A DNA stretch of 64,000 nt from JAICYJ01 sp963737445 (GTDB lineage Bacteria; Actinomycetota; Thermoleophilia; Gaiellales; JAICJC01), in assembly GCA_963737445.1 (NCBI GenBank), contig CAVTSO010000001.1:124001-188000 (forward strand). The letters run 5' to 3'. Shown here piece by piece: positions 1-9,478 of the stretch (the stretch's first letter is position 1; the number at the start of each line of letters is the position of its first letter). The notes below the pieces were generated by a model, which was not told where the DNA came from, did no database searches, and saw only the letters and a list, made by a program, of their open reading frames with translations. The translations under genes were made by a program, and so were the position numbers.

Positions 1-972
<972 letters not shown>

Positions 973-973
<1 letters not shown>

Positions 974-2716
974 CAGCCGTGCTCCTCCGCAGGCGCGACG
1001 ACTGCCCACGGCGGATCGGGCGCGCGCTCCGCGAACATGTCGATCGAGTGCACCGGGCACTGCTCAACGCACGCGCGGCAGCCAGTGCAGCGGTCGTAGT
1101 CGAAGCGGTAGCGCTTGCCCGGGCCGAGCTTGATAACCGCGTCCTCCGGGCAGGCGCCCATGCAACCGTCGCACTCGCAGCAGTTCCCGCACGACAGGCA
1201 GCGCCCGCGCCTCGTACAGCGCCTCGGGCTCCGCAAGCCCGCCGACGACCTCGTCAAACCCGCCAAGCCGCTCCTGCGGCCCAAGCTCGGGCTGCGCGCG
1301 CCGTGCAGCGTCGCCGAAATACCAGAGGTTCAGCATGTCGAAGCTCGCCAGCGGGTGCGCCGGCTCTCGCTCGTAGACGCCGCCGCGCAGCCACGCGTCG
1401 ATCTCGCGCGCGGCATGCTTGCCGTGCTGGACGCCGACCGTGACGGTGCGCTCGGCGGGGACCATGTCGCCGCCGGCGAATACGCCCGGCGCGCCTGTCA
1501 TCAGCTCCGGGGTCACCTTCACAGTGCCGTCGCGCTCGAACTCCACACCTGGCACCGAGCCCAGGAAGGCCGTGTCGCTCTCCTGGCCGAGCGCGAGGAT
1601 GAGGGTGTCCGCGGCGAGCGTCTCGACCCGCCCCGTGGGCTGTGGGTAGCCCGATTCGTCGAGCTCCATCACCTCGACCTCGATCTGCGGGCCCTCGAAC
1701 GTCTTGATCGTGCGCAGCCAGTTGATCCGAACGCCCTCGCGCTCGGCATCCTCGGCCTCCTCCTCGTGCGCCGGCATCTGCTCACGCGTGCGCCGATAGA
1801 CAATCAGGGCCTGCTCGGCGCCCATGCGCCGCGCCGTGCGCGCCGCGTCCATAGCGGTGTTGCCGCCGCCGTATACCGCGACGCGCCGGCCGATCACAGG
1901 CTGCTCGCCCGAGGCCACGGTGCGCAGGAACGACACGGCGTCGACGATCTTGCCCGTATCGGCCGCGGGGATCTCCACCCGCTTGGAGAGGTGCGCGCCA
2001 ACCGCGACGAAGACCGCGTCGAAGGCGCCCTCGCGCCGCTCGGCATCGAGGTCGACCACGTGGTGGCCGGACATGATGCGCACACCCAGCGCCGCGATCC
2101 GCTCGACCTCCGAGCCCAGCACGTCGCGCGGAAGGCGATAGGCGGGGATCCCATAGCGCATCATCCCGCCCGGCTCCGGGCCGGCATCGCGGATCTCGAC
2201 CTCGTGCCCGAGGCGCGCCAGGTGGTACGCCGCCGACAGCCCGCTCGGCCCGCCGCCGACGACAAGCACGCGCCTGCCGCTGCGCGCAGCGGGTGTCTCG
2301 AAACGCCACTCGTGCTTGCGGGCCAGATCGCCTAGGAAGCGCTCGACCGCGTGGATCGACACGGAGCCGTCGAGGTGGGTGCGGTTGCAGTGACTCTCGC
2401 ATGGGTGGTAGCAGACGCGCCCGAGGATGGCCGCGAACGGGCTGTCCTCCACGATCGTGCGCCACGCCCGCTCGTACTCGCCGGCCTTGACGTGGGCGAG
2501 ATAGGCCTGGATGTTCTCGCCCGCCGGGCACGCGCTATTGCACGGCGGCAGCAGGTCCACATAGACCGGGCGTTCGGCACGCACCGGGCCGGCCCGCGCG
2601 CGCCCGTGCACGAGGTCGGGCAGCGGCGTGAGGTCACTCGGCGGTTCGCTCACCCCTGCCGAACCCGGAGCGGGTCGACGCATGGATCGCTGAAACCGCC
2701 GGTGTTCCCCAGCCAT
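973..2716 (-). CDS. GltD-like NAD(P)H/FAD oxidoreductase with C-terminal 2x[4Fe-4S] ferredoxin domain (one frame break)
   Basis: This is a glutamate-synthase-small-subunit-like flavoprotein, a family that moves electrons between NAD(P)H and Fe-S clusters. N-terminal cysteines (CNSACP near residue 59, then VCYHPCESHC near 101-110) match the GltD Fe-S region. The FAD motif VVGGGPSGLSAAYHLA is near residue 152, a second Rossmann motif YGGGNTAMDAA follows, and FAGGD lies near the C-terminus. The ferredoxin tail (CLSCGNCCECDGCMGACP, then CTGCRACVEQCP) is in another frame: a GGG run at 1204-1206 (ccc on + strand) appears to hold one extra base. It is coupled to the 2-oxoacid oxidoreductase, so it probably carries that enzyme's electrons to or from NAD(P)H. 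Alternative starts are ATG 2683 and GTG 2653. Confidence 0.85.
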
Positions 2717-2787
2717 GCGGGCAATCTACCCCAACCTGAAGCGCTTACCCCTGCGACTCCGCGTGCCCGTAGGGGTAGCGCGATGGC

Positions 2788-2871
2788 GTGGCACGGACCG
2801 ACACTAAGCCATTGCCGGTGGCGATCACGCTCGTCGCGGGCGCCATGTTCCTGCTGCTCGTCGCGCTCTAG
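2788..2871 (+). CDS. Possible 27-residue membrane peptide
   Basis: A GTG-initiated frame encodes 27 residues with a short basic N-terminus and one hydrophobic segment (PVAITLVAGAMFLLLVAL) that runs to the stop. It has the shape of a single-pass membrane peptide. No good ribosome binding site is visible and I recognise no family. Chance is a real alternative, so this is a weak call. Confidence 0.25.
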   Translation: MARTDTKPLPVAITLVAGAMFLLLVAL

Positions 2872-3255
2872 CGGCGATCACCACGCCGTCCGTAATTTGC
2901 CGCCGTCCGGGATTGGCCGACCCCCGATGCGCGGGCGCCCGGCGGGCTGCAACGCTCACCGCATGTTGCCTCGTGCACTGACGCTGCGGATGACGCCGAG
3001 AGACGACGAGCCGCACCCCCGTGGTCGACCGGCGATAACGGCTGACACACAGCGACGGCTTTCGCGTCGAAGGTCCGGCGGGACGGATCGGCACGGTGCT
3101 GCGCGCCAGACCCTCCCTTCGCCTGGGGTCAGCCGAGGCCCATCCTCGGCCAGACAAACCCCCGACTATGCGAACAGGGTCCGGCCCCCGACGTCAACCA
3201 CGGCTAAGAACCCTCATAGGGTCTAGCCCAAGCACGTAGTCGTCGGCTGAAGTTT

Positions 3256-3280
3256 GGGCCAGATCGGCATCGCCGCCGAC
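3256..3280. repeat. Partial copy of dispersed repeat (25 bp)
   Basis: The 25 bases beginning GGGCCAGATCGGC match the first 25 bases of the copy at 8462 with a single difference by my reading. The similarity stops after the shared GCCGAC. Confidence 0.6.
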
Positions 3281-3313
3281 GGGGGCAGCATCTCACCTTC
3301 GATGCGCCTGCGC

Positions 3314-3359
3314 CTAGAAACATCCTCCGGGTGGAGATGAGTCCCGGAGGATGCTCTAG
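3314..3359. other. Strong hairpin
   Basis: The arms CATCCTCCGGG (3321-3331) and CCCGGAGGATG (3343-3353) are perfect reverse complements across an 11-nt loop. Outside them CTAGA and TCTAG extend the stem with a 1-2 nt bulge. No T-run follows on either strand, so it is not a standard intrinsic terminator. Its role is unknown. Confidence 0.7.
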
Positions 3360-3417
3360 GGATACCTGTCGGCGGTGGCAACTCGCCCCTGCTTCACGGC
3401 GTTGTACTCGTTCAAGT

Positions 3418-3520
3418 GGGGCCAGACCCGACGTCACCGCCAACACTGGGAGCATCCCTCGCCCGCGCCGAACGGTCATCAGTGCCCCCGCCGAACTGGC
3501 ATCAGTAATTCCTGGCAGCC
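3418..3520. repeat. Dispersed repeat, copy A (about 103 bp)
   Basis: This segment aligns end to end with 8462-8562. Both run from GGGCCAGA through ACTGGGAG to ATCAGTAATTC and TGGCAGCC. By hand I count roughly four fifths identical bases with one 1-bp gap. Read on the minus strand, both copies can encode a similar short peptide (MT-x-RRGRG-x-LPV), so this could be a decayed coding end rather than a non-coding repeat. Confidence 0.7.
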
Positions 3521-3651
3521 TTCCCGCGCGGGCGGTTCTGGCTAGCATCCACGCCGCCGCACGGCTCCGCAGTGCTGCTGGCGGGCCGCTATCACGAGCA
3601 CCTGCGCCGCCGCCCCCTCCCCGTGAGTCTCAGGGCGTAGCCGTAGGTGAT

Positions 3652-4626
3652 CTAGCTCAGCTGCGCCGTCCTAAGCAAAGCCTGGGCGTCTTCGGCGAGG
3701 GAGCGAACGAGGCGTGACGCGGGCAGGACAGTGTTGACGAGGGCGACGGATTCGCCTGCATACATGCACATCGCCTCGATGTGCCCGCTCATCCCTCGGG
3801 TCGGCGGTATCCAGGAGCGGCGCGGTACGGACATCTCCCCGTCGGCGCTCGGCATCGTGCCGACGACTTCGACGTCGATTGCCTCGACAGCGTCGATTGC
3901 CGAGATCAGCACCCGGGCGCGCGGCGACGATGCGCACAGCGGACAGTCGTTGAACGCGTCGGTGATGCGCGTGCTGTTCGCGCCTGCCGCGAGGATCGCG
4001 GCGATGTAGTCGGGATGCGCTCCCGATTCCTCGGTCGCGATGAACCGCGTCCCCATCCGCACGCCCGAGGCTCCCGCAGCCAGAGCAGCGGCGACGCCAC
4101 GGGCGTCGGCGATGCCTCCGGCGGCGAGGACGGGCACGTCGACGGCGTCGAGCACCTCGCAGAGCAGCGGCAACAGGGGGGTGTCGCCGCGGCAGTGACC
4201 GCCGGCCTCGACACCCTGGGCGCTGACCATGTCGGCGCCAGCCCGGACGGCCGCTCGTGCCTCCGCCGCCGAGCCGACCTGCCAGTTGACCAGCGCTCCA
4301 CCCTTGTGGGCTAGGCGGACGAGCACCGGCCGCGGATCGCACCAGAAGAAGTCAACAATGCGTACCCGGGATGCAGCATCCGCGACGGCCCTGGTGTCGA
4401 TGTCGGTCGTCAGGAAACTCACCGCGAGCACGCGGTCGGTCTGCTCGCGCATCTCGTCGAGGCGCCGCCTGAGGGTTTCCGGCGAAACGCCGAGGGTATT
4501 GATCGAGCCGATGCCTCCAGCCTCGGCGACCGCGACCGCGAGGCTCGGCGAGGAGACCGTACCCATCGGAGCCTGCTGGATGGGCGCCATGCATCCTACG
4601 AGGTCGGTGAGTCGAGTCCGAATCAT
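3652..4626 (-). CDS. Nitronate monooxygenase family FMN protein
   Basis: This is a TIM-barrel FMN enzyme of the nitronate monooxygenase (2-nitropropane dioxygenase) family, which oxidises alkyl nitronates such as propionate-3-nitronate. In the 324-residue protein starting at ATG 4626, the N-terminal PIQQAPMG and AGGIGSINTLG (near residue 37) fit the flavin site. SAQGVEAGGH at 135-144 carries the family's catalytic histidine (H144). PVLAAGGIADARGV and MGTRFIATEES form the phosphate-binding end of the barrel. An in-frame extension to 4716 exists, but the family starts near MIRTRLTD. The gene stands alone beside yggT and an IS110 fragment. Related FMN barrels such as enoyl reductase FabK are less likely given the EAGGH context, but the real substrate is unknown. 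Confidence 0.85.
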   Translation of the reverse strand: MIRTRLTDLVGCMAPIQQAPMGTVSSPSLAVAVAEAGGIGSINTLGVSPETLRRRLDEMREQTDRVLAVSFLTTDIDTRAVADAASRVRIVDFFWCDPRPVLVRLAHKGGALVNWQVGSAAEARAAVRAGADMVSAQGVEAGGHCRGDTPLLPLLCEVLDAVDVPVLAAGGIADARGVAAALAAGASGVRMGTRFIATEESGAHPDYIAAILAAGANSTRITDAFNDCPLCASSPRARVLISAIDAVEAIDVEVVGTMPSADGEMSVPRRSWIPPTRGMSGHIEAMCMYAGESVALVNTVLPASRLVRSLAEDAQALLRTAQLS

Positions 4627-4880
4627 GCTGCCCGTGCCTCCCAGCCGGCAATTCATAGTCGACGATCTGGTACCGCCGAGTCCCATCGTATCGCGAGACA
4701 ACGGGGCGTAGCGCAACGCTCCTCCACATACCCCTGAGACGCTACACGCCTCGGAAGGTTCCGCCCAGGCCTGAACGCTTCCCGCCGGTTTGACCCGCTA
4801 AGCGTTCCGCGCCTCACCGGCGGTGTCCCCACACGCGTTGCCACCCGCCGCCAATCGGAAGCGGGTGGCAACTACGATGC

Positions 4881-5144
4881 TCACAGGCCAGTGACGGCCG
4901 CTGCCGCCGCGCCACCGGCGAACTGCAGCGTGAGCAGTGCGACTACCGGGCTGAAGTCGAGCCGACCAAGCGGCGGAATCATTCGGCGGAAGATCCGTAG
5001 GTACGGCCCGGTCAGCGAATCGACCGCCCCCCACACACGGCCCAATCCCGCAGGGTGGACCCAGGACAACACGACAGCAGCGAGGATCAAGATCGTGTAC
5101 ACCGACACGAAACTGCTAATCAGATTCACAGCAATAGCGCTCAT
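4881..5144 (-). CDS. YggT family membrane protein
   Basis: This 87-residue protein has two hydrophobic segments (about residues 8-29 and 65-85) around a short loop with LTGPYLRIFRR and a DFSPVVA motif, the classic YggT/YlmG layout. The family sits in the cytoplasmic membrane and is tied to cell division or envelope processes in Gram-positives, usually near sepF, but here it is alone. ATG 5144 gives the normal length; an upstream ATG at 5183 would add 13 unlikely residues. Confidence 0.8.
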   Translation of the reverse strand: MSAIAVNLISSFVSVYTILILAAVVLSWVHPAGLGRVWGAVDSLTGPYLRIFRRMIPPLGRLDFSPVVALLTLQFAGGAAAAAVTGL

Positions 5145-5253
5145 CGTTTCTAGTCTTCCTTGAGTTGAGGTTGACCGAGGCACCCAAGTGCCTCATCTCC
5201 CTACAACCTAGATCCGCCAGTTGAGCGTCCGGTAAGAACAGATCCAGGATCTG

Positions 5254-5490
5254 TCACGGATCGGTCGTCGTCCCCGCGTCCAGCAGGTGCTGGCAGAGCC
5301 CGGCGCCGTAGCTACCCGTGCCCTTGATCCCGACCATCACCTCGCCGCCCAGCCCGGCCAGCCAGCAGACCAGCTCGCGGTAGCCGGCCGCGGTCGCCGC
5401 CACCGTGATCTCGCCCAGCAGCTGCCCAAGCGCATCCAGCGCCACCACCACGTGCCAGTGCTTGTGGGTGTCCACCCCGACTGCGATCAT
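5254..5490 (-). pseudogene. IS110-family transposase, N-terminal fragment
   Basis: The 78 residues match the start of IS110-type DEDD transposases: IAVGVDTHKHWHVVVALD with the first catalytic Asp, then GYRELVCWLAGLG and a GIKGTGSYGAGL version of the usual GxEGTGSYG motif, where the second catalytic acidic residue (Glu) is changed to Lys. A complete enzyme has about 350-400 residues, so this is a dead stub. The coding sequence stops at a perfect 17-bp palindrome (ACAGATCC-A-GGATCTGT, 5238-5254), which may mark the breakpoint. Confidence 0.8.
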
Positions 5491-5854
5491 CCCTATTCCT
5501 CCTCATCGCCATGATGGAGGACGCCGCCGGACAGAGCTGTGTCGAGCGATGTCAGGCTTCTATGAAGTCACGACGGCACCCAGGTACGACTGGCGGCGGG
5601 AGACAGATCGGAGAACAGGCACGACTCGGCCAGCTAAACCACGAGTCATCCCGCCGCCAGCCGCACCCTCACCAACAGGCCGGACACCACCGGCCCACCC
5701 ACGACGCTACACAGCTAAACCACCGCCGTTGTCGGGGGCCGATCAGCGGAGCTCTAGGCTAACCCGCCTCAGAAGTCTGACGCAGGCTCCGGGGACGATC
5801 ACGTGATACCGGCTGAGTCAGGCACCTGCGCCTGCGTGTCAGACCGCCGGCCCG
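5491..5854. other. Non-coding gap upstream of IS110 fragment
   Basis: I see no gene in this stretch. It lies upstream of the IS110 stub and may include the left-end non-coding part of that element, but I could not identify an element end. Confidence 0.5.
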
Positions 5855-6272
5855 TTACGAGGTTACGGGGTGTGCTCGCTGCTCCTTGATGTGGACGGGA
5901 TCGCACAGCGAGGACGGATGCGGCCAACAAAGAAGATCCAGCGACCCGTTGATGCGAAGCAGCATGCGAACGGTCACGCGCTGCTTCAGTCCCGGGCCAT
6001 GCCGCCGCACACCGGTACACACCGCTCGCGTGCCCTGCTGCTCGATCCGACAGACGGTCCCATACAGACGGTCGCGCGCATCCGCTGCTGGCGGGCACGG
6101 GATGCTCTGCACGTCCCGCGCAACCTCATGCCCCGTCCAGTGATGCGGGTACGTCAGACGGCCCGTCGGTCTGCGGCTGGATGCAGCTTCCGGCACCGCT
6201 GAGGCCGCAGCCCGACGAGCTTGCACCCAGCAACGCCGCCCCAACCAACAGAGAACCGATGTTCACGTCCAC
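5855..6272 (-). pseudogene. Small lipoprotein gene with a frame break
   Basis: Two overlapping frames appear to be halves of one gene. The first (GTG 6272 or 6266) encodes a hydrophobic leader, SLLVGAALLGASSSGC, ending in a lipobox-like cysteine, then GLSGAGSCIQPQTDG. The second frame continues from about 6165 with TYPHHWTGHEVARDV, several cysteines, and LLRINGSLDLLCWP near the end. Together they would make a secreted, cysteine-rich lipoprotein of roughly 135 residues. I do not recognise the family. The break needs one indel near 6155-6175 and could be decay or a sequencing error. Confidence 0.5.
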
Positions 6273-6434
6273 TAGGACGAACAGCACCCACGAGAAGTTC
6301 CACCGTTCGTTCGTCTACCGCCGCGGTGGGGAGCATCGCCTCGTTATACCGGCGGAGTTATGCACCACCGGCGCGTGGGCCGACGGTGGCTGACACACTT
6401 GCGGGGGCAGCGCGGCTCAGCGAATCTGCACGGG

Positions 6435-6807
6435 ATGGCGAAGACCTACCGGCGAGGCCTTGGAACAGGGCTTGTTAAACGCGCTCTTCCAAACGATGAC
6501 CCGGCTTGGGTTAGGGGCCTCGTACCGACACATCCTCACGGTGCCCGGCCGCAAGACCGGGCGGCTCCACTCGACACCAGTCGACATTATCCAGGTTGGT
6601 GGCGAACGTTGGCTGGTCGCGGGCTACGGTCCCGCTGGCTGGGTTCGAAATGCCCGCGCGGCGGGCGAGGTCACACTCAGCCGCGGGCGGTACTCCCGCA
6701 AGTTCGAAATCGAGGAAACCGACGCCCCGACGGCCGTTCCGGTGCTTCGCAAGTACATGACCGACATCCGCGTCACCCGGGCCTATTTCGACGCCAGCCC
6801 CGATTAA
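6435..6807 (+). CDS. Ddn-like F420-dependent nitroreductase/quinone reductase family protein (one frame break)
   Basis: The protein is of the deazaflavin (F420)-dependent nitroreductase family (PF04075-like), small split-barrel proteins that reduce quinones or nitro compounds with F420H2. LTVPGRKTGRLHSTPV, then GGERWLVAGYG and NARAAGEVTLSRG, are the family's core motifs. The usual N-terminus (MAKTYRRGLG from ATG 6435) is one frame off the body, and an AAA run at 6477-6479 seems to carry an extra A. With that base removed the join reads GLVNALFQTMTRLGLG, a normal family sequence of about 123 residues. A TTG at 6460 could instead start a shortened protein in the body frame. Confidence 0.75.
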
Positions 6808-7124
6808 CCTGACGAAGAGGTCGCAGCCGAGCTTCCAAGTCACCCAGTCTTTCGTCTTCGTCTCTAGATCCGAGCTCAGGGAACGTCGGTGAACACCACG
6901 GCTTCGTCAGGTGATTCCACTACTGGCCGCGGGCGCGGTCGTCACCACACCGCCGATTAGGTCGACCGCGTTGCCGAACGCGGTCGACCGCAGCTCATCG
7001 GGCAGGTCAGCGTCCTCGACTGCGCGAGCAGCCGCGCGAAACACCTCGGCCACCTGCTAATGCGTTCGGCGGGGTTGCCTGCGACCCCTGTGCGACCCCG
7101 CCGCGCCGCGCACGAGCTGGTCGA
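6808..7124. other. Gap with decayed coding traces
   Basis: I see no intact gene. On the minus strand a short run (VAEVFRAAARAVEDADLPDELRS) looks protein-like but has no start and no clear family. It lies just downstream of the integrase-like remnant. Confidence 0.4.
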
Positions 7125-7235
7125 ACGCGGCGACGGCGCGACCTGCATCGTCGGGGAACAGGTGCCGGTAGCGGCGCATCAAGGGCGCGCCGCCGTCGTT
7201 GTGGCGATCAGCGCGGCGATCGTGGTCTGGGGGGT
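7125..7235 (-). pseudogene. Tyrosine-recombinase (integrase) C-terminal remnant
   Basis: On the minus strand the reading MRRYRHLFPDDAGRAVAAFD resembles the last segment of actinobacterial phage-type integrases, where a tyrosine sits shortly before HLFPD. Just upstream, one missing base would restore TIAALIGHNDGG, like the family's LLGH box. The rest of the gene is absent. The evidence is short and frame-broken, so the call is tentative. Confidence 0.4.
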
Positions 7236-7261
7236 GAGGTTAGCCCGGCCCTCGTGTCAGG

Positions 7262-7690
7262 TCAGGTGCCGTTCCAGTAGGCCGTCACAGTCTTGTACAG
7301 CCAGGTGCCGTCCGTCCGCTTGTGGCGGAGCGTGCAGGTGGCCTTGGTCTGGCGTGTGATGCTCTGGACGAAGAAGTTGACGCCGTGGCTCACGTGGTAC
7401 GGGTTGGCCTTGGTCGGCTTCACCGTCCAGGCATCCACGTGCAGGATCGACGGCACCTGGGTGTCCCAGGCGTACGCCGTAATCGAGCAGCCCAGCCTCT
7501 TCTCGGCCGTGGCTTTGGTGCTGTGCCACGACCAGCCAGTGCCGTGCTTCAGCCAGAACCCGATCTGCGTGCCGCCGGACGTGTTGTCGTAGACCTTCAG
7601 GCCGACCGGGGGTGGCGTTGCCTGTGCAGATCCCACTCCCACGGTGACGGCAGTCACCAGCACCGCGAGGATCAGGAGCAATCGCTTCAT
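7262..7690 (-). CDS. Secreted protein of unknown function
   Basis: The 142-residue product starts with a clear Sec signal peptide (MKRLLLILAVLVTAVTVGVG, likely cut after SAQA). The mature part is small and rich in Trp, Thr and Tyr, with two cysteines that could form a disulfide, and looks like a beta-rich extracellular domain. ATG 7690 is chosen because it opens the signal peptide; a longer frame upstream has no such features. I recognise no family. A large hairpin (7745-7794) sits 55 nt upstream. Confidence 0.65.
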   Translation of the reverse strand: MKRLLLILAVLVTAVTVGVGSAQATPPPVGLKVYDNTSGGTQIGFWLKHGTGWSWHSTKATAEKRLGCSITAYAWDTQVPSILHVDAWTVKPTKANPYHVSHGVNFFVQSITRQTKATCTLRHKRTDGTWLYKTVTAYWNGT

Positions 7691-7744
7691 GCGTGCCTCT
7701 CGGCCCCGGCGCGTCGGGCGTCGAGACTGGGTAGATGCACCCAG

Positions 7745-7794
7745 CCTCCCAGGTGGAGCGCCGCCACGCATCGGGGGCGCCCCTACCTGGGAGG
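7745..7794. other. Large imperfect hairpin upstream of secreted-protein gene
   Basis: CCTCCCAGGT (7745-7754) and ACCTGGGAGG (7785-7794) are perfect complements. The stem continues inward as GGAGCGCC/GGCGCCCC with one mismatch and one bulged T, leaving a loop of about 13 nt. It could be a regulatory leader, a terminator-like structure or a decayed element end. Confidence 0.6.
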
Positions 7795-8461
7795 TGGAGA
7801 ACTACGGACTCAGAGGCCGCAGTCTGGCGCGGTGCTCCACGGGTTCGCCGACAGCCGCTCCGCTGGTCTTACCAGCGCCGGCTCCACTTGTGAGCCTCGC
7901 GCGCTGCCGTCGCCTGCGCCTTGCGCGCTCCCGCCTGGCGGAAGCATCGTTGGTGTTCGAGGCCCTGGTATTCGCGCTTCCCCGGCGTGTCGTGCTGCCG
8001 GTGCTGCGGCTGCTGGATGAGCATCTACCGCGCCGAGTGGGAGACGCGGTGCCTGCCATGCCAGCGGGTCGAGCCGCTCACCGTCCCGCTGGCAGCGGCC
8101 GGCGCGGATCGGCTGCTCGCCGCGGTCGAGAGGACTGCCGGCGGGTCGCCCGGCTCGAGGAGCGGGCGCGGCGCGAAGCGGATCGGGCGGCGTGGCGGCG
8201 GGAACGCGCCAGCGTCGCGTAGGGGCCGTCCCGGCGAGCGTGGACTAGCGCGGGGCGTCTGCCAGGGGTGCTGGTGACGGCGGCGAACAGGGGGAGTGCG
8301 GCGCGCCGCCGTCGAAACGTGCCCTCCGGCGGCGCGCCGCGCAGGCTGTATCGGCACGCACCGGCAGCCACCTGAACCTGGTCGGCGACCAGGCACGCGG
8401 CGTCCGCATAGCGTCGGCGGCGGCGGCTAGCCCAGTCTCGGCACGTGGGTCGAGTCGGAAC
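7795..8461. other. Gap with a possible broken zinc-ribbon gene
   Basis: No intact gene is visible. On the + strand around 7960-8210 two frames look protein-like in succession. One has closely spaced cysteines (SCCRCCGCW, then ETRCLPCQR) and LLAAVERT; the other has a charged helix (RVARLEERARREADRAA). They could be one small zinc-ribbon/coiled-coil gene broken by an indel near 8135. I cannot name a family. Confidence 0.3.
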
Positions 8462-8562
8462 GGGCCAGATCGGCGTCGCCGCCGACACTGGGAGTATCCC
8501 CCGCCCCCGCCGACCCGTCATCGGCGCCGGCGCCGAACGGTTATCAGTAATTCATGGCAGCC
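8462..8562. repeat. Dispersed repeat, copy B (about 101 bp)
   Basis: This is the partner of 3418-3520, about four fifths identical by hand alignment. Its first 25 bases also match 3256-3280. It precedes a pair of TTGCTACCC direct repeats at 8630-8638 and 8641-8649. Confidence 0.7.
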
Positions 8563-8632
8563 ATCGGCATCGACGAGGGGCGCGATCAGGGGACTGTGCC
8601 GGGCCGGATCCTCCGGCTAAGCCGGGGGTTTG

Positions 8633-8962
8633 CTACCCCATTGCTACCCGGCCGTGCGCCGTGGTGCGATACGAGGCGGTGCGCTGCGGTGTTCCGACGG
8701 GGAGGAAACCCCTGCATATCGGGGTGTTGCGGGGGTGGGCATGGTTGTGCGGTGTTTGGCTGTACCTGTCTTGCATGATCTTGCCGTCGTGCGGGGCCAC
8801 ACTCGTCTTTGTGCCGCCGGAAAGCGCCACGGTGGTGGTCGTACCGCCCGTGTTGACGATCACTTCGCCGTTGGAGAACTGGCGCACGGTCAGGTTGCCG
8901 CTGACCGGCTCGGGGTGCATCGCGACGCGGATCGCCGCGGTGTGTTTGCCTCGAGAGCTCAC
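8633..8962 (-). pseudogene. C-terminal fragment of a larger, possibly carbohydrate-active, protein
   Basis: Part of this frame looks like a real beta-strand-rich C-terminus: NLTVRQFSNGEVIVNTGG, then TTTVALSGGT and SVAPHDGKIM. That resembles the last beta-sandwich of some secreted glycoside-hydrolase-like proteins, where a strand with APHDG closes the fold. A TAG lies directly in front of the GTG at 8962, so there is no room for the rest of such a protein. The assignment is a guess from sequence style. Confidence 0.3.
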
Positions 8963-9340
8963 CTAGGGGCCAGGCGTAAGGGTGGGGACAACCTTCCGTT
9001 CGGGGGCGGTAACGAAGCTGAAGACCGATGCGAACATCGGCGCGCCCGCATCTGAGGCGCCGTGAGCAGCCGCGGACGCGGTCCTGGACGTTCAGGAACG
9101 CGGAAGGGTCGCCACGCCCGGCCACGCTCATCGAGCGTTGACCACGCGCTGATTCGTTCGCCGTGCCGTCTGGCTGGGTCACGACCAGATCGTCCTGGAA
9201 GATGCCGCCGCAGTCGGGCAGCTCGTCTGTCTCGACGCGCGAGGCGAATGCGATCCGGCCCGCCGCTACGTCCCTCGCCAGCTTGGGCACGCATCGCCGG
9301 ACATCACGCTGCGGTCTACTCTCGCATCCCTCAGCGTCCG
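8963..9340. other. Gap with decayed coding traces on the minus strand
   Basis: Minus-strand frames here have protein-like runs (RDVAAGRIAFASRVETDELP, then GGIFQDDLVVTQPDG in one frame and WSTLDERGRAWRPFRVPE in another) that would join with indels. The GTG at 9344 overlaps the TGA of the small membrane peptide (GTGA). This is probably one decayed gene continuing into the 8633-8962 fragment. Confidence 0.3.
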
Positions 9341-9478
9341 TCACCGGATCAGGTCGTAGGCGCCCGGGGTGATGAGCAGCAGGCCGCCGAGGATGAGCAC
9401 AACCAGGAGAATCGAGCGCTTCTGCCCTTGAACGGGCGCCTTCTCACCATGCTCTGGGAGCAGGAGTCGCCAGTTCAA
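9341..9478 (-). CDS. Possible small single-pass membrane protein
   Basis: The frame encodes up to 45 residues with a clear transmembrane segment (SILLVVLILGGLLLITPGAY) and a C-terminal DLIR. The only available start is a TTG at 9478 inside a tRNA-like T-arm sequence, so the natural N-terminus may have been lost. Its TGA overlaps the next GTG (GTGA). No family is recognised. Confidence 0.35.
   Translation of the reverse strand: MNWRLLLPEHGEKAPVQGQKRSILLVVLILGGLLLITPGAYDLIR

Larger units (their letters stand above)
2717..3651. other. Long gap without a convincing gene
   Basis: Apart from the 27-codon frame at 2788, I see no gene here. The stretch holds one partial and one longer copy of a dispersed repeat (3256-3280 and 3418-3520) and a strong hairpin (3314-3359). 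Open frames on both strands look like random high-G+C frames: arginine- and proline-rich, with no motif. Confidence 0.6.
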
